A program made the translations under genes and the position numbers. Below, in pieces: positions 22,188-33,199 of a stretch of DNA of 64,000 nucleotides; within the stretch, counting starts at the first letter, position 1; each line of letters begins with the position of its first letter. The notes beneath the pieces were generated by a model. That model was not told the origin of the DNA, made no database searches, and saw nothing but the letters and a program-made list of their open reading frames with translations. Source of the DNA: Spinacia oleracea (taxonomy: Eukaryota; Streptophyta; Magnoliopsida; Caryophyllales; Amaranthaceae); contig NC_079491.1 in NCBI RefSeq assembly GCF_020520425.1, positions 30,619,449 through 30,683,448 of the forward strand. Direction: 5' to 3'.

Positions 22188-22477
22188 CTCCCTCCGTCCC
22201 AGAATAGTTGTTACACTTTCCTGGGCACACAGTTTAATGCGATAAGTAGTAGTGTGGTTATCAATTGTTATTTAATTTATTGAAAAAGTAGATGTGATAG
22301 GAGTTAGTGGGGTATTTTTTTTAATTGAATGAGAGATGGTGTGAGGACAAATAAAAATTTAGTGGGAAGAGAGAAACAATATAATAATTGTGGGGTCATT
22401 CCTAATTTAGAAGTGTAACAACTAATCTGGGACGGACGAAAAAGGAAAGTGTAACAACTAATCTGAGACGGAGGGAG
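22188..22477. mobile_element. Stowaway MITE (290 bp), TSD TA
   Basis: Left end CTCCCTCCGTCCCAGAATAG and right end CTGAGACGGAGGGAG are inverted repeats, flanked by TA on both sides. The right end is tandemly duplicated: the AAGTGTAACAACTAATCTG segment occurs twice. It sits between the copia RNase H and the polypurine tract. Confidence 0.88.
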
Positions 22478-22532
22478 TATTTTTATTTTAAGAGAGAAAT
22501 TTTATTTTGTATCCTGGACATCCAAGGGGGAG

Positions 22533-22699
22533 TGTTATGAAATATAATATGGATGCCCATTATGCCCCCCGTCAATGTCTCCGGAATATTCTAGGGCTCG
22601 GTAAAACCCTAATTATTGTATCATATATGTACCCGATACTATAGGGAATAAGACACAACACTATTCTCTCTCTTATCTCTCCTGTTTATTCACAACAAA
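22533..22699 (+). repeat. 3' LTR remnant of the decayed copia
   Basis: A polypurine tract CCAAGGGGGAG directly precedes TGTTATGAAATATAATATGG, the usual start of a copia LTR. Only about 165 bp can be followed before the next MITE, and the right boundary is uncertain. Confidence 0.6.
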
Positions 22700-22701
22700 T
22701 A

Positions 22702-22943
22702 CTTCCTATGTTCATCAAATATTGTACCATGATTGACTTTCGTATTTCAAGACATATTTTGACTCGTCTCGAATAATGTATAAATAAAAAAATTGATATT
22801 TAAAAAAAAATATCTATACGAATCTAAAAAGATCTCACATGACTACGATTTTTCTTAGGTATGAATGACAAAAGATAACTAAAGTTCTAGTATAAATAGT
22901 GTAAAAAAAACGAGATGGTGAGATATTTACAGAATGAAGGAAG
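22702..22943. mobile_element. Stowaway-like MITE (242 bp), TSD TA
   Basis: Ends CTTCCTATGTTCATCAAATA and GAATGAAGGAAG are inverted repeats, with TA at 22700-22701 and 22944-22945. Confidence 0.75.
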
Positions 22944-23037
22944 TATATTTTTTACTTTTTTACTTTATTAAATGTAAATAGGTTTGTTTTTAGTAGCCTC
23001 TCTTGAAAAGACATAGACTAGCAATAATAAGGTTTGC

Positions 23038-24289
23038 ATATAAACCTGAGTTAACCTCAAAATTGGGGTCCAAGTTTTACAAAGAATCACCGATCAAGAC
23101 CTTAAACTTTTTATATCACCGTTTGGGACCTCATCTCCCTTTTCCAATCAAAGTTCACTACTATGTTTAAACAAAAGATAGGTACTTGAGTTGAGAAGTA
23201 CGGAAATAATATTTTTTATAGAAGTATTACAAAAGTACAAAACAAATTTATTATTCTTCATTAATACCATTTTCTTTCTCCTCCAATTTCCTAATCTTCC
23301 ATACACCACATTAATTTCCCTTTCCTCCATCTATAGAGTTTCTCCATTATAGTTCACAGTCAAAGATACTCCGTATGTAATTTAATATGTTTTCTTTTTG
23401 TTTTAGAGTACTCCGTAGATAATTTGAAAACGTTTTGAATTTCTAATCTTGACTTGAGAGGCTTAAATTTGTGATAGTTGGAGGAAAATCTGGAAGAGGA
23501 AGATGAGGGATGATGTTAGAGAACAAATCCATAGAGTTCGAGAATATCTTGTAAGCATGATCAATTGCTGAAGAACATTGATATTAAGGATTTTTGTAAT
23601 TTATTATTCTAATTTGGGCGTCAATGACTTGGGGTAAATCATTTTTTTTTATTTAACATGAGAAAAGGGGGATAGAAGGGATGAAAGAGAATTTACATTA
23701 TAATTTTCTTGATTCGGTGTTGAATTGGTTGGAAAAGATTGTGGAGTAAATAATTCGAATTGTATGTTGAATATTCTATCCTAAATTGAGGCGAAAAAGC
23801 TATATATACCCTTAGAGTATGAAACCATTGGCTATGATTGGTCTAAAATTTCAAGTTTCATGTGGGGTTTTTATTTTAGATTTAAATTTTAATCTCATAT
23901 AGGGTTGCTTAGGTGAAAACAACCAATGGGAGCCCAAAGTATGTTACTATTTGGTACCCTTAGAGGTATATGAATCAGCTTCCTGATTGAGGGGTTGGTA
24001 GTTGTGATAATTGGGGAAGAGGGAGACAGTAGAACGAGGAGGAAATGAGTTTGAAGTTAAAAGAAAACAAGAATTAAACGTTTCAGCAAATAATAACTAC
24101 ATTATAAGTTTTCTTTAAGATTTTGGTAAAAATTGTAATTTATGAGTACCTCAGTTTTAGCTCCGGTGGGTTAAATATGGATTAAGTTCTCGGATTGTTA
24201 ACCTTAGGTCCTAATTGGTGATAAAATAAAAGTGTGATCGTGAATGGTGATTTTTGGCAAAACTGAGACCACAATTATGAGGTTTATAT
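23038..24289. mobile_element. Non-autonomous TIR element with about 95-bp imperfect inverted repeats
   Basis: The left arm (ATATAAACCTGAGTTAACCT...GGGACCT) and the reverse complement of the right arm (ATATAAACCTCATAATTGTG...AGGACCT) align over about 95 bp with small gaps. Long TIRs without coding suggest a Mutator-like derivative, but no 9-bp target duplication is evident. A smaller inverted-repeat element is nested at 23804-23970. Confidence 0.55.
23804..23970. mobile_element. Small nested MITE-like element
   Basis: Left end TATATACCCTTAGAGTATG and right end GGGTACCC...TAGAGGTATA form imperfect inverted repeats about 165 bp apart, with CCATTGG/CCAATGG further in. The family is unknown. Confidence 0.35.
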
Positions 24290-24385
24290 CATGAAAAACA
24301 GCCAAAGAGGTATTTGAACGAATCAAGATGATACGGAGTAGAATATTATTATTATTATTTTTTTTATAGATAAGAAAAATAGAGA

Positions 24386-27300
24386 TTAGGAGGCCCTCCT
24401 CTCGAGGGGTATTCCTAATCTATCATTACATAAGATCTTTAGAAGTTGCGGACTATTAGAGTGTTCAACATACATAAAATGGTTCACTAGATGACCTACA
24501 TTTGCAATCCAGTCCGCTGCCTTGTTTCCTTCGCGGTAGATGTGGTTAATCTCCCAGTCTTGAATTTGGAGGAGGAGTTCCTTGATGTCTGACATGATTG
24601 ATTGTAGCTTCCAGGGGGGTTGCCATATTCCTTTGAGAATATTGATGACCAGTAGATTATCTCCCTCTATCTTAAGTTTATTGATGCCTTTATTGATCGC
24701 CTCATGGATACCTTTATGAAGAGCCGTGGCTTCTGCCAGGAAAACTGGGGCGTTGCCAAGGTTGAAAGTTTTGGTTGAGACTGGAGTGCCATTGTGATCT
24801 CTGATAATGATGCCTGCTGATGATGAGTTGGCTTTGCGGGAGCCGTCGAAGTTGAGTTTATGGTAACCTGGTGGCGGGGAGGTCCAAGTAACGAGGATTG
24901 GAGGGTGGGTAGGCGGCAAGGGGTGGTGGGAGGGGGAGGCTGTGGGGTTTTGGAAAGGTTCGCCTTATGCTTGGCAGCGATCCATATGTAGGCGGAGAGA
25001 CCATTCGGTGAAGGCAGTGTGGGCACGCTGAAAAACCGAGGAGGTGGAGAAGGTTTTTGAGTTGAAAATAACTTCATTTCTCTCCTTCCAAATGCTCCAA
25101 AGGATGAAAGAGATTTTCTGAAGGGTGGGTTCGGTTTTTTTTAGGTTATCGAAGAGGTTATTAATTGTAGTGGGGTTTAGGAAGCAATCCAACCAGTTTT
25201 TTGTGAGGGGGTGGGCCCAAATGGGTTTTGTTGATGGGCAATGGAGGAAAAGATGGTTGATGTCTTCTTTGTAGGTGTTGCAGATCTCGCAGGTAGGGGT
25301 GGGGGTGATGTGGCGGTTATGAAGAGTGTCCCTTACCGGTAGACTATCATGTCCTATTTGCCATAAGAAGATTTTCAGTTTGGGGGGGATATCTAGCTTC
25401 CAGATCTAGTTAAAGTGCCATTTGCCAGTTGATTGGGGGAGTTCATGAGCTATCCAGGTGGCTGATTTAACCGTGAATTCCCCTGATTTTGAGAAGCCCC
25501 AGATTGGTTTATCCTCTATATTTGATTGGGGGATGGGAATACTTCGTATCTTCTCTACAAGTTGCGAGGGAAGGATAGAGATAAGCAAATCTGTGTCCCA
25601 GGTTTTGTCGTCCTTTATACAGTCTGCTACTAGGAAATCGAGATTCACTTCGTGTCTGGTTTTCTGGAGGTGGGAGATTAAGTTTTCTTTGAGGACCCAG
25701 TTGTCGAGCCAGAAATTAATAGATTTTCCGTTTCCAATTTTCCACCTAATACCTTTGCGGATGATATCACGCTGAGCAAGGATTTCACGCCATATTTTCG
25801 AATCTTTTGGCTTTACTTTGTAATCGAAGAAGTTGCTTTTTGAAAGGTATTTCTTACGTACTAAGGACGTCCAGTTATTTTCTGGTTTTGTAAGGATTTT
25901 CCAAGCTAATTTAGCCAGGAAGGCTTTATTGAGGGGGAGGGTACGACGTAAACCCAGCCCTCCCATAGATTTTGGGGTGCAAATCTTATTCCAGGCAATA
26001 AGAGGGGTGGAGGTCTTGTTGGAGGATTGATTCCAGAAAAATTTTCTATGAATGGAATCAAGACGGTGACCAGCCTTTTTCGGGATTAGGAAGGACGAGC
26101 AGATGTAGGATGGTAGGGCTTCGAGGTTGCTTTGTATGAGAGTTATCCTTCCCGCTTTGGAAAGATACTGAGAGTGCCAAGAGGCTATTCTTGTTTCATT
26201 TTTCTCTAGCGATATTTGGAGATCTTTCCTTGTGGGGCTGGAACTGCTAAAATGGATGCCTAGATATCGTCCCAAAGTTTTTGCAGGTTGCATATTAAAG
26301 GTGCTAGCCAAGGCATTTTTACGATTGTCGGGCACGCATTTTGAGAAAATTATAGAGGACTTGTGAAAATTGACTAGTTGGCCAGATAAAGTACAGAAGG
26401 AGTCAATAATATACTTTAATTTCCGGCAGGCCGACGATGTAGCCTTACAGAGGACCAGGCTGTCATCTGCGAAAAGAAGACAAGGGATGACGCTGGTTCC
26501 GGGGGCCAGTTTGAACCCGATACCATTGTTAGGGTTTATACTTTCTTTGGTGAGCATAATAATAAATACCTCTATACATAGAATAAATAGGTATGGAGAG
26601 AGGGGGTCCCCTTGTCTGATGCCCCGAGACGGGCGGAAGTGGTCGGTAGGATTCCCGTTGATATTAAGGGAGTAAGAGACTGATGTTACACATGTTTTGA
26701 CCAATTGATCCACTGGTTGGGAAATCCAAAGGCTTTTAGCGTTGCCCAAAGGAAATCCCACTCTATTCGGTCATAAGCTTTTTCCATATCGAGCTTAAGA
26801 GCACACCAACCAGTTTTGTTTTTAGACTTATGAAAAGTGTTGAGGATTTCTTGGACAATTAGAAGATTGTCATGTATTGATCTGTTAGGGGTAAAGGCGT
26901 TTTGAAATGGGCTAATTTTTTCTTGGAGAATTGGACACAGGCGATTAACTATTATCTTTGAGATTGCTTTGTAAATGGTATTGCACAGGCTAATTGGTCG
27001 AAAATGGCCGGCCGTTTCTGGGATAGGAATTTTGGGTATTAGAGCCACTAAGGTGTGGTTCAAGTTTGGAGGAATACAGCCATGGGAGAAGAAGCTTTTA
27101 ATTGCGGTAGTAACTTCTTTTCCGATGATGTTCCAGTAGGCCTGGTAGAATTTAGGACCAAACCCGTCTGAGCCTGGGGCTTTGTATGGGTTCATACTAA
27201 AGAAGGCATTTTTGACTTCCTCGTCAGAAACAGGGGCGGTGAGTTCACTACATTGGGCATCCGAAACCATCGGTTGGACAAAATCAAGATCTATATTTCG

Positions 27301-28539
27301 TTGACCTGAAATCTCTGAAGAGAATCTATTCTGGAAAGAGGAGGTGAGGGAATTCCGGATTAGGTCTAAGTCATCCTCCCATTGTCCTAGGTCGTTTTTT
27401 AGTCTATAAATCGTATTTCTCGTATTTTGGGTTTTCAATTTGTTGTGGAAAAAACGGGAGTTGCGGTCTCCTTGCGTGAGCCAGTTTTTCCTGGCAAAAT
27501 TTCCCCAAGTCTTCTGTTTGAATAAGAGGAGTTTTTCTCTTTGTTTTATCATGCGGTGGAGGTGGTTCCTGAGTCTTGGGTTGTAAGGTTGTGCAATGAG
27601 TTTGGCTTCGAGCTCGTTTATCTTTGTTTCATTGGACTGGAGTTTTGTAGTATTATTACCGTACTTCCCTTTAGCCCAGTTTTTGAGGAGAATTTTTATG
27701 CGGGAGAGTTTCGTCGTTATTCTGAAGAATCTGGAGCCTCGAAGCCCCGTGTTCCATTGTTTGTGGACGATGTCGTGAGAAGCCTTTTCTAGGGTCCAAT
27801 AATTTTGGAAACGAAAAATGGACGAGTGGACTGTAGCATTTCCTGAGTGGAATATTGTCGGTGCATGATCTGAGACGGTAAAGTTTCCATAAGTAACATA
27901 TGCTTTCTCAAAGTTGTCGACAAAGTGATTACTGCCAATTGCTCTATCCAATCTTTCATAGATCGGTGTTGGATCCTGGTTCATTTTCCATGAAAAGGCT
28001 TGTTGAGTACAAGGAATGTCAGTAGCCCGGAGAGAGTTTAGGAGAGCGGGGAGACGTGAACATTGATTTTGGGATAGGGGGCAACCCCCTATTTTATCGT
28101 CGGGGGAGAGGAGTTCGTTAAAATCCCCAATTAGAAGCCAGGGGATTTCGATATTGGAGTGGAAAGATTCTATATAGTCCCAAAAGGGTTGTTTTTGTTC
28201 TTCTTTAGCTGGGAAGTATGCTCCCGTGATCATAAAATGTTTGTTTAGAGGTTTGTAAAGGATCCGTAGATGAGCACAACGGTCATGCCTATCGTGGCTG
28301 ATCATTGAGAGGTTGTTTGAGTTCCAACAAACCCATAATCCACCGCAATGACCAACTGGGTCAATTATAATAGTATTCTGAAAATTAAGCGACCGTAGAA
28401 TACGTTTACTGTTATTATGGTTAGTCATCGTTTCAAGTATAAACATAATGTCCGGGTTATATTTATTCTTAATATAAATTAATTCTGCTATCGCATGTGA
28501 TTTTTTTCCACCATGAATATTCCACGAAATTATTTTCAT
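24386..28539 (-). pseudogene. LINE ORF2: endonuclease, reverse transcriptase, zinc region, RNase H
   Basis: From ATG at 28539: an AP-type endonuclease (SWNIHGG, ILETM, GDFNELLSP, SDHAPT), then RT (PGSDGFGPKFYQ, GRPI-like HFRPISLCNTIYKAIS, LFADDSLVL at about 26470), then a zf-RVT region (CEICNTYKEDINHLFLHC at about 25265) and an RNase H domain (LNFDGSRKA, AEATALHKGI, IEGDN, EGNKAADWIA) ending at 24386. Lesions: a one-base frameshift near 26700, an in-frame TAG at 25406-25408, and a stop at about 24965 before RNase H. The product nicks the target and copies the RNA; this copy cannot make a single intact polypeptide. RNase H at the C-terminus marks one plant L1 branch. Confidence 0.9.
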
Positions 28540-29759
28540 TTATAAGATAGGGGGGGGGTGGCGTATAGGCCAGCAGGTCTCAAGGACCTGGTTCCAAGTG
28601 AGTTTTATACTCAGTTCACAAAGGACATAAGTCCGTAGTTCCATTTGCATAAGAGCAATAATATGAATTAATATGGAGTACAAGACATGGGGAATAATAG
28701 AGATAAGCCGAATATTACATAACCATATTGCATTAAAAATGACTGGTAGGTAGTAGCATTTAGGATAATTGGCCCAAGAGGAAAGGAACATCCATATCAG
28801 GAGGTCTGCAATAGGGTTAGAAAGAAGTTGTTGTTCATGTAATCTTTGGGTCCACTTGATCTTCATCTGAGTCCTGCTACAAAAAATACCGTAAATATTG
28901 ACATAGTAATGGAGAGGGGAGAAAAGGAAGTAGCATTTTAGTCTTAAATCATAATAGGGATTAAAACTATAAGTTAGGCCAAGTGGAAGGGAGTTAGGGA
29001 CTAAGGGAGGAAGATGCAAAAGGGGGCGGGGCAATTCAGTTCTCAGGTAAAACCCAGGAGGGGAGTGAACCTCATCATTGAACTGGTCCACCACGAAAGA
29101 AAGCAAGGAGGTAAAGCAGAGCTTCGACTTTACCCTTAGCTTCCCTGAAGGGTTCCTAAGATGGCAAAGGAGCACCTATTTTACCTTTGCAATCAAGGTG
29201 GGGTGATGGTGGGTGATAAAAGTAGTAACTGTTCTTGTGCGCTTAGTGATCCAAACCCGGTACAAGTGATGCAAAAAGCTCAGAATAACAGCCCAAAAGA
29301 GATATATCAATCTTAAAAGAACAATGGAGGTTAGGGTAGGGGGCAACCAAATAGTGGGGGCATACACACATAAGTTACAATAGGTTATCCATATTAGCGT
29401 AGGGATCACAAAGCACGTATAGGCAGTAGAGTGGTGATAAAAAGCAAGTGAAATGGTGATAGTAAGACAGTAGCAAGTAACAAGAATGTGATCTGCATGG
29501 GTTAAAATATAGAACCAAACAATATGAACAGATAAATAACACCAATTCCTTCTTTCATTACATAAATGAGACCAAAGAAAACAACCCTCAGTACATTGAT
29601 TACTGTACTTAGCATACATAAAAGGAAGATAAGGGGCATAAAGAAAGAGATACATGTAAGTCCATCTGGGATACAACCAGCAAGTGAGATAGTTGATCAT
29701 GAGCCAAAAAATAACCAAAAGGAGGGTATGATAGAAGGAATAACATAGCAAGGACCAAT
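28540..29759 (-). other. Spacer between LINE ORF1 and ORF2
   Basis: Minus-strand sequence is T/C-rich, so long open frames (two consecutive ones of 195 and 211 codons) arise. Their products are aromatic- and leucine-rich and match nothing I know; I treat the segment as spacer. Confidence 0.5.
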
Positions 29760-30562
29760 TCATTCAGTAGAGGGGATGGGGGAAGAGAGAGCACCATCAT
29801 CTCTCTTCCTCCTCTTGGAGAGTTCAGCAGCAGACGGAATGACAGGAGGTTCAGCAACAATGTCAGCAGCAGTCTGGAATTCATAGAGCAGCTCATCATT
29901 TGACATAAACTCATCATTGTTAGCAATGTTGCCACACATATTGAGAAAGTCTTGGTCCAAGTCATCATCATCCTCCATGATAGACTCAAACTCAAGTTCC
30001 TTGGTAGAGGAGGGAGGATTGAGAGTGACAGTTTCCCCCGAAGTGACCCTTGCACAAACCAAGGACGCTTATTCCAAATATCAGTTTTGTCAATAGGATT
30101 AGAAAATTTAAGTAAAAACCACCCATGCCCCAAAAAGCGCATAGAAAACTCACCATGAATAGAGCCCCAATCCCTACGAAGTCTAGACATAACAGCTTGC
30201 TTAGGAAGGTCTTCTCCCCATGTTTTTCCCAAAAGGCAAGTAGCTGACAGCAAGGCTACTTGATCAGCTTCCAGAGCAGGAGCTGGGAGGTCTATGGTAG
30301 GAACACTTGGACTTGGAACTTGTGGTGCATGATGAGGTGGTGGCGCATCAAATGAGGGAGGGGTAGCATGATCAGGACTGACAATTCCCACAGAGATGGG
30401 TTCAATCTCAGCTGGTTTAGGGGAGGTGGTTTGACCATTATTATGATAGTTGCTTCCACATTCATACTCGTTACTTCCCTGTTGGGTAGCATTAGGGGAA
30501 GATGAAGAGTGGTTGATCTTAAGAATGTTGGCATAGCTAGATTCTGTAGGCTTAGCAGACAT
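29760..30562 (-). pseudogene. LINE ORF1 with central deletion
   Basis: From the likely ATG at 30562 (MSAKPTESSYANIL) the frame reads a proline/serine-rich N-terminus, then the start of a DUF4283-type nucleic-acid-binding domain (SRLRRDWG, GHGWFLLKFSN, RPWFVQG at about 30070). There it breaks: the expected remainder of the domain and a zinc knuckle are missing, and the sequence jumps to another frame with an acidic C-terminus (MEDDDDLDQDF) ending at 29760. ORF1 proteins coat the LINE RNA. The open frame upstream of 30562 is, I think, the pyrimidine-rich 5' UTR. Confidence 0.75.
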
Positions 30563-31925
30563 TAAGGCAAGAAAGGGAGAATATGATTGAATGGGATGGC
30601 TTTGTGGAGGAAGGAGCTGGATAAGGCAATGCTTTAAATAGTAGTCTGAGGAATGGAAGTTGGTTGTACTATTAATGCGAATCAACGGAGAGTATAAATA
30701 AGAGAAACTTTGAGCACAAACAAAACACTTAGAAGTCGAATAGTTGCACCAGCAGTAAGGAGAGACTACGGAAGGATCTAGAATGCATTTTTGAATTAAA
30801 AAATACCACAGACAGAGCAAAATTAATATCAAATAGTTCACTAAACAAATCATCACAACATGCAAATAGGAAGGATCTAGAAAACATAATCGACACACAA
30901 AATAAATCCTGAGAATAATTTCAAGAAGATAATATGAGAAAACATTAAGCCAGAAAAACACAAGAAAACGAGGCAAAAAAATCCAAGAATAGAGCAGACA
31001 AAGGCACTTCCCTGAGTTTAAATACGCTTTGGCGATTCGGGTTTCCAAAGATTTCTTGTAGGTGGATGCTAATAATGACTTCCTTTTCTCTTCATTGGTT
31101 GAATTAATCCGGCTGGTTAATGAAAAATAAAGTGAAAACCCAATTAAAGGCTCCCGTTCATTATTACTGTTCGCCATCCCGAGGTCGATGAAGGGCGGAT
31201 AAACCATGGCCACTGGATGAGGTTCCTTCAGATCTGAATTTCCACCAAAAAAACCCCATTTAAAAGATAAAGAAAAACGGTAAATCAAAAAGGGATAGGG
31301 CTGTCATTATGCCAATAGTAGATTAGCCATAAATGGAGATTTTTGAGGGATTTGAATTTCTGGAAAGAGATGAAGACAAGGAGGATTCTAGAAATAGGCA
31401 TGGTAGAGGAGGCGAAGAGGCTAGGGTGTAGGTGTTTGCTTCTCACATTAGAAAACTTAAGCATCTTTTGTTTCTGTTTTTTCTTTTTTTTCTTTCTTCT
31501 CTTTTGAATTCTTTTTCTCTCACTAGAGCTTCTCTCACTACCCATTTCTTACGTAGTAATTGAAAAATGTAAAAGGTTGGACCCTAACTTTATACTTACG
31601 GAGTAGAATATTATTGTTACAACAAAGTTTACGTCGCGGTAGGTGTCACTGTATCCCATATTCTCATTAGTACCAAAATGATTTAAAGTAGGGGTGATAT
31701 ATAAAAAGATTATTAAAGCGACACATCCTATTTGTGATCATTATTAAATCAAATTTTATTAGGAATTGGAGTATTAATTAATTAAGATTGGTTCGCTCAT
31801 TGCTGTCGTCAATTGTCATTAATCCACCAAACCATAGTACCAAAATCAACATCATCCCTCGTCGCTATATCATGCAACACGTTACATACACATCCATTGT
31901 TGTCAACGCCCGCAATTTAGAAGGT

Positions 31926-32181
31926 GGACCATGATGCACATAGAGTATGGTGCACTTTAAGAACACTAGTATATACTCCGTAATTGAAAGAACACCTGGT
32001 TACGAGAAAAGAACATGAATATTTTTTTATTTAGATTTTTAATAAATAGTAAAATAATATATTATTTTTATAACAAAAAAGTGAAATATTATATCGCATG
32101 TTCTTTTGCCGTAGTGTCATGTTCTTTTGCTTATGCACATATGTTCTTTTGGTGCAACATGTTCTATGTGCACCACGGTCC
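31926..32181. mobile_element. MITE with about 40-bp TIRs (GGACCATG..TGCACATAGA)
   Basis: The left arm GGACCATGATGCACATAGAG and the complement of the right arm (GGACCGTGGTGCACATAGAA) pair over about 40 bp. The interior is A+T-rich and repeats ATGTTCTTTTG three times. No target duplication was resolved. Confidence 0.65.
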
Positions 32182-33199
32182 ATAGTCCACGGATTAGTCA
32201 ACGCCCTTTCGGCTCATTCGCGCAACCAAAAAAAAAAAAAAAATATTTGTCAATAAATAACAAATAGGAGGACTCTGTAGCTGTAGCCTGTACTGTAGGA
32301 GTACTAGTGTACGGAGTACTATGGAGTAGTAATTTTATGCACCCCTTTTTTTGTCAACTTTCTCTACCAGAATGCGCCTTAGCTTGCCAGCCAAAGTTGA
32401 ATTAGGAAATTTGGGAAATTATAACATACTATCTCCGATTCTAAATACACCATCAAGAGATTTTTTTATTTATTTTTTCCTCTTCAAGGTTAAACTTTGT
32501 AGTAAACATTCAAAAAACGAAAACATCATTTATTCGGAAAAAAAAAATGATACTCATTTACCATAAATTTAAGAAAACAAAACCAATGACTTAAAATTCA
32601 GGATTCAGGAACATATGATTAGAGTCGAGGAAACCTTTATACTATGATTATCCTTGGCTCGATTACGGGTAGGTGTTAGTAAGTGAAATTATGCATCACT
32701 ATTTCAGTATTTCATGACATACTATATTTTCACATCAACCACTTAACATAAAATAGCACCTGCCGTATTAGTTAGGGATGATCAGCTACAAAAAGAAAGA
32801 TCCACATACCTGACACCAATAATTGACAAAAGGCAAACATCCAAAGTAGGGTATATTTCAAATCATTAATTTAGCCGACTGATTGATAAATTTGGTGAAA
32901 CTTATGCGACTAAAGCATCAACTTGTAATTAAAAAAATAAAGCTTTTCATTCAACATGGGATTCTCACATATTATTAAGTCAAAAGTGTTGAAATCACCA
33001 GAAAATACGAAAGCCTTGAACAAAAGAAAAAGAAACCCAAATGGAGCTTCCTTGAGGCATCCATTCGAACTCTGATTTAGCATATATCTTATAAAAAGCC
33101 ATACCGAATTTTGAATTCTCTCTATCCCTACATTGAGCAGACAGTCTAAGAGCAAGGGACTTTCGAATTCCACTACATATCAACAAATGTCGACAGCCC
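32182..33199. other. Intergenic
   Basis: A+T-rich. Short open frames on the minus strand at 32910-33219 do not resemble a known family and may belong to the 3' end of the neighbouring transcript. Confidence 0.4.

Larger units (their letters stand above)
24351..31596 (-). mobile_element. Full-length L1-type LINE with 19-bp target duplication
   Basis: The direct repeat TACGGAGTAGAATATTATT lies at 24332-24350 and 31597-31615. At the element's 3' end (left) is an A-rich (TAA)n-like tail (24351-24368), as left by target-primed reverse transcription. ORF1 and ORF2 follow in L1 order on the minus strand, with a pyrimidine-rich 5' region (30563-31596) and a 1.2 kb spacer (28540-29759) between the ORFs. 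It lacks the usual 5' truncation but carries several coding lesions. Confidence 0.9.

Noticed and set aside
28540..29763. Two consecutive minus-strand frames of 195 and 211 codons as a third LINE ORF
   Set aside because: The strand is T/C-rich, which lowers stop frequency. The products are aromatic-rich without a known domain, and ORF1-ORF2 spacers are usual.
30563..31288. N-terminal extension of LINE ORF1
   Set aside because: The upstream part reads as Phe/Leu/Tyr-rich noise of the pyrimidine-rich 5' region; the first ORF1-like Met is at 30562.
31926..32181. Common origin of the ATGTTCTTTTG repeats here and the ATGTTCTAA array at 59-60 kb
   Set aside because: Only a 7-bp word is shared; termini and unit lengths differ.
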